Below are positions 38,442 through 43,370 of a DNA stretch of 43,370 nucleotides, in pieces. Source of the stretch: JANMAT01 sp031359995 (GTDB taxonomy: Bacteria > Actinomycetota > Acidimicrobiia > Acidimicrobiales > Ilumatobacteraceae); the NCBI GenBank assembly GCA_031359995.1, contig JANMAT010000072.1, forward strand, positions 1-43,370, given 5' to 3'. Below the pieces are notes generated by a model. That model saw only the letters and a list, made by a program, of their open reading frames with translations. It made no database searches and was not told where the DNA came from. Every line of letters begins with the position of its first letter. Within the stretch, counting starts at the first letter, position 1. The position numbers and the translations under genes were made by a program.

Positions 38442-38468
38442 TTGGCAGTCGATAGGATCGAGTGCCAA
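38442..38468 (+). promoter_or_regulatory. CIRCE operator upstream of hrcA
   Basis: TTGGCAGTC (38442-38450), 9 bases, GAGTGCCAA (38460-38468). This is the CIRCE dyad (consensus TTAGCACTC-N9-GAGTGCTAA) with one mismatch between arms. A TAGGAT -10 (38453-38458) lies in its spacer, so HrcA bound here would block its own promoter. Confidence 0.88.
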
Positions 38469-38498
38469 TCAGCCTCGACGGGGAGGTGACAGCGAACG

Positions 38499-39506
38499 AT
38501 GTTGGACGAGCGCAAGACGGCGATCCTGAAGGCCGTCGTACGGGAGTACATCGAGACGGCCCAGCCCGTGGGCTCCGGTCACGTCGCCCGGGCGCAGGAC
38601 GTCCGCGTGTCGCCCGCCACCATCCGCAACGAGATGGCGGTGCTGGAGCAGGAGGGCTACCTCATCCAGCCCCACACCTCGGCGGGCCGCATCCCCACCG
38701 ACAAGGGCTACCGCTACTTCGTCGACCACCTCACCACGCCCGGCCACCTCGACGCCGCGCGCGCCGAAGAGGTCCGCGAGTTCTTCACGACCACCCACCG
38801 TGCCGTGGAGCAGATGCTGGCCGATTCCAGCCGTCTGCTGTCCCGGCTCACCGACTACGCGGCCGTCGTCGTGGGCCCGGCCACCGAGGCTGCGCACGTG
38901 CGCAGCGTGCAACTCGTCGGCCTGTCGACGCGCGTGGCCACCGTGGTGCTGGTGCTGTCGAACGGCACGGTCGTCAACGAGACGCTCGAGCTCCCCGAGG
39001 ACACCACCGAGGTGGGGCTCGCCGCCGCGACGGCCCACCTCACCAAGCACCTCGTCAACCAGGTGCTCGCCGGGGTGGCCACGCCGCCCGCCGCGGGCGA
39101 TGTCACCGTCGACCTCCTGTGCCAGCGGGCCATCGAGGCGCTGTCGCCCCGCATCACGCCCGAGGAGACGCCGATCTACGTCGGCGGGGCGGCCCGCATG
39201 GCGGCGGCGTTCGACGCCGTCGACATCGTGCGCAACGTGCTGGCCACGCTCGAGCAGCAGTACGTCGTCGTCACGCTGCTGCGTGACGTGATCGGTCGCG
39301 GCCTGTCGGTGGCCATCGGCGCCGAGCACGGTGTGGAACCTCTGGCCGCCTGCTCGGTCGTCGTCGCGCCCTACCTGGTCGACGGTGAACCCGTGGGCAC
39401 CGTGGGCGTGCTCGGGCCGACCCGCATGAACTACCCCCATGCCCTCGCGGCGGTCGAGATCGTGAGCCAGCAGCTCGGCGCCCGGATCACCGAAGTGGAA
39501 GGCTGA
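38499..39506 (+). CDS. hrcA: Heat-inducible transcription repressor HrcA
   Basis: A 335-residue HrcA. The N-terminal winged helix contains LDERKTAILKAVVREYIETA, QPVGSGHVARAQDVRVSPAT and IRNEMAVLEQEGYLIQPHTS, then AGRIPTDKGYRYFVD, the family signature. The GAF-like C-terminal half follows (VSQQLGARITEVEG at the end). It represses chaperone genes through CIRCE and needs GroEL for activity in other bacteria. GGGGAGGTGA lies 9 nt before the ATG, and the CIRCE dyad 31 nt upstream shows autorepression. dnaJ follows after 6 nt. Confidence 0.97.
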   Translation: MLDERKTAILKAVVREYIETAQPVGSGHVARAQDVRVSPATIRNEMAVLEQEGYLIQPHTSAGRIPTDKGYRYFVDHLTTPGHLDAARAEEVREFFTTTHRAVEQMLADSSRLLSRLTDYAAVVVGPATEAAHVRSVQLVGLSTRVATVVLVLSNGTVVNETLELPEDTTEVGLAAATAHLTKHLVNQVLAGVATPPAAGDVTVDLLCQRAIEALSPRITPEETPIYVGGAARMAAAFDAVDIVRNVLATLEQQYVVVTLLRDVIGRGLSVAIGAEHGVEPLAACSVVVAPYLVDGEPVGTVGVLGPTRMNYPHALAAVEIVSQQLGARITEVEG

Positions 39507-39512
39507 TCGGCC

Positions 39513-40667
39513 ATGGCCGACTACTACGCCCTGCTCGGCGTCGCGCGGGCGGCGTCGGCCGACGAGCTCAAGCGCGCCTACCGCAAGAAGGCCCGCGAGC
39601 TCCACCCCGACGCCAACCCCGACGATCCCGACGCGGCGGAGAAGTTCAAAGTGGTCGCCCAGGCCTACGAGGTGCTGTCCGATCCGCAGACGCGGGCCCG
39701 CTACGACCGCTTCGGTGAGGCCGGGGTCGGGGGGGCCGCATCGGGCAACGCCGGCGACATGTTCGGCGGCGGCGGCGGGCTGGGCGACATCTTCGAGGCG
39801 TTCTTCGGGCAGGGCTCGCCGTTCGGTGGTGGCGGAGGCGGTGGTGGTGGTGGTGGTGGCCGCGGTGGCCCCGCCGCACCGCCGCGCGGTCAGGATCTCG
39901 AGGTCGTCGCCGAGCTCGAGTTCGAGGGCGCGGTGTTCGGCACCGTGCTGCCGGTCAAGGTGCGCACCTGGGTCGGTTGCACCGAGTGCGGCACCACCGG
40001 GGCGGGCATGGGCACCAAGCCCGTCACGTGCGTCGAGTGCAGCGGCACCGGACAGGTGCGCCGCGTGCGCCAGAGCCTGCTCGGTCAGATGGTCACCGCC
40101 GGGCCGTGCCCGCGCTGCGGTGGGGCCGGCCAGATCATCGTGACGCCCTGCACCGAGTGCAACGGCGAGGGCCGTCGCATCGAAGAGCCCACCTTCTCCA
40201 TCGACGTGCCTGCCGGAGTCGACAACGGGTCCACGCTGCGCCTGAGCGGCAAGGGCGCGGTGGGGCCACGCGGTGGGGCGCCGGGCGACCTGTACGTGCA
40301 CCTGCGCGTGCGGGCCCACGAGCGCTTCCAGCGCGAGGGCGACGACCTGGTCGCGAACCTTCCGATCTCGGTCGCGCAGGCCGCGCTCGGTACGCACCTG
40401 CGCTTCGAGACGCTCGACGGCACCGAGGACCTCGTGGTGCCGCCCGGCACCCAGCACGCCCGGGAGTTCCGCCTGCGGGGCCGGGGCGTGCCGCACGTGC
40501 AGGGACGCGGTCGCGGCGATCTGCGCGTGGTCATCGAGGTCGAAGTGCCCACGAAGCTCTCGCGCACCGAGGAGGACCTGCTGCGCCGCTTCGCCGAGGA
40601 GCGCGGCGAGTCGGTCGTGCCGCCCGACCAGAGCCTGCTCGGCCGCATCAAGTCGGCTTTCCGGTGA
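39513..40667 (+). CDS. dnaJ: Chaperone DnaJ (type I Hsp40)
   Basis: A 384-residue DnaJ with all type I domains: a J domain with HPD at residues 31-33; a Gly/Phe-rich linker (residues ~73-125, containing a long Gly run); four zinc motifs starting at CTECGTTG (156), CVECSGTG (173), CPRCGGAG (199) and CTECNGEG (213); and the C-terminal substrate domains (GDLYVHLRVRAHERFQREGD). It stimulates DnaK ATPase. dnaK and grpE are not in the window, so this is the hrcA-linked DnaJ paralogue common in Actinobacteria. It is transcribed with hrcA and overlaps rsmE by GTGA. Confidence 0.97.
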   Translation: MADYYALLGVARAASADELKRAYRKKARELHPDANPDDPDAAEKFKVVAQAYEVLSDPQTRARYDRFGEAGVGGAASGNAGDMFGGGGGLGDIFEAFFGQGSPFGGGGGGGGGGGGRGGPAAPPRGQDLEVVAELEFEGAVFGTVLPVKVRTWVGCTECGTTGAGMGTKPVTCVECSGTGQVRRVRQSLLGQMVTAGPCPRCGGAGQIIVTPCTECNGEGRRIEEPTFSIDVPAGVDNGSTLRLSGKGAVGPRGGAPGDLYVHLRVRAHERFQREGDDLVANLPISVAQAALGTHLRFETLDGTEDLVVPPGTQHAREFRLRGRGVPHVQGRGRGDLRVVIEVEVPTKLSRTEEDLLRRFAEERGESVVPPDQSLLGRIKSAFR

Positions 40668-41371
40668 GCGCGCCGGCGACACCGGCTCCTCGTTGGTCGG
40701 CGTCGGCCCACGCCTTCGTCGACGATCTCGACGCGCCCGAGCTCGACGACGACGATCGTCACCACTTCGAGCGGGTGCTGCGGTTGCGAGCCGACGAGCT
40801 CATCACCGTCAGCGACGGTCGCGGCCGGTGGCGATGGGTGAAGCTCGGTCCCGCCCTCGTGCCGGTGGGCGAGATCGCCTTCGACGCGGCGCGCCAGCCC
40901 GCGCTCACCGTGGCATTCGCGGTGTTGAAAGGTGAGCGCAACGAGCTCGTCGTGCAGAAGCTCACCGAGCTCGGGATCGACCGCATCGTGCCGGTGCTGG
41001 CCGAGCGGTGCGTCGTGCGGTGGGACGCGGTGCGCGCGCAACGTCAGCACGAGCGCCTCGTCCGGGTCGCACGGGAAGCGGCCATGCAGTCGCGCCGCTC
41101 CTGGTCGGCCCAGGTGGCGCCGCTCACGAGCCTGGCTGACGTGCTCGCCGGCGGTGCGGCCATGGCCGTCATGGACGGTGGTCGTGCATCGTTGACGAGG
41201 CCGAGCATCGTCGTGGGACCCGAGGGCGGATGGTCCGCGAACGAGGTCGCGGCGGCGTCCGCTACGGTCGTGCTCGGTGACCACGTCCTGCGCGCGGAGA
41301 CTGCGGCCATCACTTCGGGTGCGATCCTGGCCGCATTGCGAAGTGGCTTGGTGTTCTCTTACGCGACGTAA
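40664..41371 (+). CDS. rsmE: 16S rRNA (uracil-1498-N3)-methyltransferase RsmE
   Basis: A 235-residue RsmE, a SPOUT methyltransferase. FAVLKGERNELVVQKLTELG and AREAAMQSRRSWSAQV lie in the central part; the SAM-binding knot has VVGPEGGWSANEV and the end VLRAETAAITSGAILAAL. It methylates U1498 of 16S rRNA. The GTG at 40664 overlaps the dnaJ stop (GTGA at 40664-40667); the frame is open further upstream but that part lies inside dnaJ. The hrcA-dnaJ-rsmE order is typical of Actinobacteria. Confidence 0.95.
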   Translation: MSAPATPAPRWSASAHAFVDDLDAPELDDDDRHHFERVLRLRADELITVSDGRGRWRWVKLGPALVPVGEIAFDAARQPALTVAFAVLKGERNELVVQKLTELGIDRIVPVLAERCVVRWDAVRAQRQHERLVRVAREAAMQSRRSWSAQVAPLTSLADVLAGGAAMAVMDGGRASLTRPSIVVGPEGGWSANEVAAASATVVLGDHVLRAETAAITSGAILAALRSGLVFSYAT

Positions 41372-41512
41372 CCATTCCGGCATGTCAGAAGACGTCGCTG
41401 AGCTGGGCAAACCCTCTAGGTTGGCCACCCAGCGTGCTCTTGATTCGGTCAAGCCCGCTCAGCGTGGCCAGGTGACACATACGGTGAAGTTGTTCCCAGA
41501 AGGACAACGTGA

Positions 41513-42064
41513 TTGGCGGAGATCATGGACGAAGAAGTGACTGCTGAAGAGCTGTCGATGACGCCTTACGGGCGCCGCGTCGGCGAGCGATTGCGTGCGA
41601 TCCGGCGCCAGAAGCGCCTGTCGTTGCAGGAGGTCGAGGCCTCCTCGCGGCAGGAGTTCAAGGCGTCGGTGCTCGGCGCCTACGAGCGGGGCGAGCGGGC
41701 CATCTCGGTACCCCGGCTCCAGCGGCTGGCCCGGTTCTACAACGTGCCCGTCGACCAGCTGCTGCCGGCCGACGACGGCCCCGCATTCCTGGGCGAGGGT
41801 GGCGACCCCAGCGCCCGCGGTGAGTCCGGTCCGGTGAAGATCGCCATCGATCTGACCCGGCTCGAGGAGCTGCGCGGTCCCGAGTTCCGGATGCTCGGTC
41901 GCTACCTGCGCATGATCCAGGTGCAGCGCCAGGACTTCAACGGGCGGGTCATCACGATCCGCAACGACGACATGCGGGCCATCGCCTGCATCCTGGACAC
42001 CACCGCGGAGATGACGCCGGCCAAGCTCGACGAGCTCGGCCTGCGCTTCCAGCGCCAGGGCTGA
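41513..42064 (+). CDS. BldD-like transcriptional regulator with c-di-GMP-binding motif
   Basis: A 183-residue protein. Residues ~18-85 are an XRE-type helix-turn-helix domain: RRVGERLRAIRRQKRLSLQE, then LGAYERGERAISVPRLQRLA. This is the form seen in BldD (GSYERGDR). The C-terminal domain (~105-183) carries R139-Q-D141, eight residues, R150-N-D-D153, which is the RxD-x8-RxxD signature by which Streptomyces BldD binds c-di-GMP tetramers. Unlike Streptomyces it has ~15 extra N-terminal residues and a longer linker. The start may be TTG 41513 (AAGGA 8 nt upstream) or ATG 41525, which has poorer spacing. It lies between rsmE and hemW. Confidence 0.85.
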   Translation: MAEIMDEEVTAEELSMTPYGRRVGERLRAIRRQKRLSLQEVEASSRQEFKASVLGAYERGERAISVPRLQRLARFYNVPVDQLLPADDGPAFLGEGGDPSARGESGPVKIAIDLTRLEELRGPEFRMLGRYLRMIQVQRQDFNGRVITIRNDDMRAIACILDTTAEMTPAKLDELGLRFQRQG

Positions 42065-42091
42065 GACACCGGCCTGCGGTCCCGTCGTTCG

Positions 42092-42133
42092 CGCTCGCGG
42101 CTGGTGGTCATCGGCCACCAGTCGCGGTGAGCG
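42092..42133 (+). terminator. Imperfect long hairpin after the bldD-like gene
   Basis: CTGGTGG (42101-42107) pairs with CCACCAG (42115-42121) around TCATCGG. The flanking CGCTCGCGG and TCGCGGTGAGCG extend the stem with small bulges. It separates the bldD-like gene from hemW. Confidence 0.55.
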
Positions 42134-42160
42134 ACCAGCGGACGCCGTAGCCTCGGACGC

Positions 42161-43228
42161 GTGACCGACGCGTTCGGCGTGTACCTCCACATCCCGTTCT
42201 GCGCGAAGCGCTGTGACTACTGCGCCTTCGCGACCTGGACCGACCGTGACCACCTGCGCGACGCATACGTGGACGCGCTGGTCACGGACATCGAACGGTC
42301 GGTGGCCGCGGGCATGCCCATCGCCACGACCGTGTTCGTGGGCGGCGGTACCCCTTCGCTGTTGCCGGGTCATGTGCTGGGCCGGGTGCTCGACGCCGTG
42401 CCGAAGGTGCCCGGCGGCGAGGTCACGGTGGAGTGCAACCCGGACACGGTGACGCCCGAGCTGATCGCGGCCTACGTCGAGCACGGCGTGAACCGCGTGA
42501 GCCTCGGCGTGCAATCGATGGTGCCCCACGTGCTGGCCGCGCTCGGCCGCACCCACGACCCGGCCAACGTCGCCCGGGCGGTGGACCACGTGCGCCAGGG
42601 CGGCATGCCCACGTTCAACATGGACCTCATCTACGGCGCCGTCGGCGAGACCGTGGCCGACTGGGAGGCCACGCTGCACGCGGCGCTGGCGCTCGAGGCA
42701 CCGCACGTGTCGGCGTACGGCCTCACCGTGGAGCCGGGGACCCCGCTGGCGGCCACCCCCGAACGACACCCCGACGACGACGACCAAGCCGGCAAGTACG
42801 AGCTGGCCGACGAGGTGCTCGGCCGCGCCGGTCGGGCCAACTACGAGATCTCGAACTGGGCCCGGCCCGGTCACGAGTGCGCGCACAACCTGCTCTACTG
42901 GGCCCAGGGTGACTACCGCGGGTTCGGCTGCGCCGCGCACTCGCACACGTCGGGTCGGCGTTGGTGGAACCTGCGCACCCCCGAGCGCTACCTCGAGGCG
43001 GTGCAGGCGGGGGAGAGCACCGAAGCGGCGGGGGAGACCCTCGATGAGCCGACGCGTCGCTTCGAACGGCTGGAGCTCGCGCTGCGCACGCGTGACGGCG
43101 TGCCGGCCGAGGTGCTCGACGCCGGCGAGCTCGACGGGCTCGTCGAGGCGCGGGGTACCCGGGTCGTGCTGACCCGCTCGGGCCGCCTGCTGGCCAACGA
43201 GATCGCCCTGCGCCTCAAGGTCGACTGA
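42161..43228 (+). CDS. hemW: Radical SAM heme chaperone HemW
   Basis: A 355-residue radical SAM protein. The cluster motif is HIPFCAKRCDYCAF (CxxxCxxC with Phe, not Cys, at the next position), which separates HemW from coproporphyrinogen oxidase HemN. VFVGGGTPSLLPG, VTVECNPDTVTPE and GVNRVSLGVQSM are typical, and NMDLIYGAVGETVADWEATL follows. The HemW C-terminal domain with YEISNWARPGHECAHNLLYW is present. HemW delivers heme to respiratory enzymes. The start is GTG 42161. The gene often neighbours hrcA in Actinobacteria. Confidence 0.94.
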   Translation: MTDAFGVYLHIPFCAKRCDYCAFATWTDRDHLRDAYVDALVTDIERSVAAGMPIATTVFVGGGTPSLLPGHVLGRVLDAVPKVPGGEVTVECNPDTVTPELIAAYVEHGVNRVSLGVQSMVPHVLAALGRTHDPANVARAVDHVRQGGMPTFNMDLIYGAVGETVADWEATLHAALALEAPHVSAYGLTVEPGTPLAATPERHPDDDDQAGKYELADEVLGRAGRANYEISNWARPGHECAHNLLYWAQGDYRGFGCAAHSHTSGRRWWNLRTPERYLEAVQAGESTEAAGETLDEPTRRFERLELALRTRDGVPAEVLDAGELDGLVEARGTRVVLTRSGRLLANEIALRLKVD

Positions 43229-43291
43229 CCCTGGCGAGCGGCGAACCGTCTGGGCCGCCCGGTGGCGCGGCTGCTATCGTGGAAGCGCTAC

Positions 43292-43368
43292 GGGCGCGTA
43301 GCTCAGTTGGTTAGAGCACTACCTTGACACGGTAGGGGTCTGCGGTTCGAGTCCGCACGTGCCCACCA
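43292..43368 (+). tRNA. tRNA-Val (anticodon GAC)
   Basis: A complete cloverleaf: acceptor GGGCGCG (43292-43298) with CGTGCCC (43358-43364, one G-U pair), D arm GCTC/GAGC, anticodon stem CTACC/GGTAG with loop TTGACAC (anticodon GAC, reads GUC/GUU), T arm TGCGG-TTCGAGT-CCGCA, and A plus encoded CCA (43366-43368). TATCGT at 43275-43280 is a plausible -10. Confidence 0.95.
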
Positions 43369-43370
43369 CA

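Noticed and set aside
41381..41540. Small frame between rsmE and the bldD-like gene
   Set aside because: It overlaps the start of the bldD-like gene in another frame, has no convincing Shine-Dalgarno sequence and no similarity.

Overview
The window is GC-rich DNA with actinobacterial features and most likely comes from a motile member of the Acidimicrobiia (Ilumatobacter-like). The lineage is inferred from four things: a BldD-type regulator with an intact c-di-GMP signature, a CIRCE-controlled hrcA-dnaJ-rsmE block, a Gram-positive type flagellum without P/L-ring genes, and high-GC codon use. There are no mobile elements, CRISPR arrays or rRNA genes. One tRNA-Val lies at the right edge.

Layout. 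1-2159 (+): the 3' end of a large Ig-like surface protein, two strong hairpins, and a Thr/Ser-rich anchored secreted protein. 2280-3835 (-): a NUDIX (CoA pyrophosphatase-like) hydrolase translationally coupled to a double carboxymuconolactone-decarboxylase-domain protein. 3875-36798 (-): an almost uninterrupted 33-kb flagellar supercluster, all on the minus strand. In transcription order it reads: an atypical sigma70 factor; fliC; fliD-fliS-fliT-like; flgB-flgC-fliE-fliF-fliG-fliH-fliI-fliJ-lytic transglycosylase-fliK-flgD-flgE; flbD-motA-motB; fliM-fliN-fliO-fliP-fliQ-fliR-flhB-flhA-flhF-like; a degenerate receiver/GGDEF/HD-GYP protein, flgN-flgK-flgL; fliW-csrA. 37024-43228 (+): CPD photolyase, CIRCE-hrcA-dnaJ-rsmE, bldD-like, hemW. 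43292-43368: tRNA-Val(GAC).

How it works together. The cluster encodes the MS ring, rod fragments, switch, export gate and ATPase, hook, filament, cap, stator and several chaperones. Many genes overlap by ATGA, GTGA or TGATG, which indicates tight translational coupling. Three transcription units (fliC, flbD-motAB, and the HD-GYP-like/flgN/flgK/flgL unit) begin with the same promoter architecture: CCTTGAA, 14 bases, GCCGACACC. This resembles a diverged sigma28 promoter, and relaxed copies precede flgB and flgD. The obvious reader is the unusual sigma factor encoded beside fliC, which has a 165-residue N-terminal extension. The fliC leader has two GGA-containing candidate CsrA sites and csrA-fliW is in the same cluster, so a FliW-CsrA-flagellin homeostasis loop is likely. 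c-di-GMP themes recur, in the degenerate GGDEF/HD-GYP protein and in the BldD homologue.

Notable absences from the window are fliL, flgF/flgG, flhG and flgM. FliM lacks the usual N-terminal CheY-binding peptide, and the FlhF-like protein has lost its P-loop.
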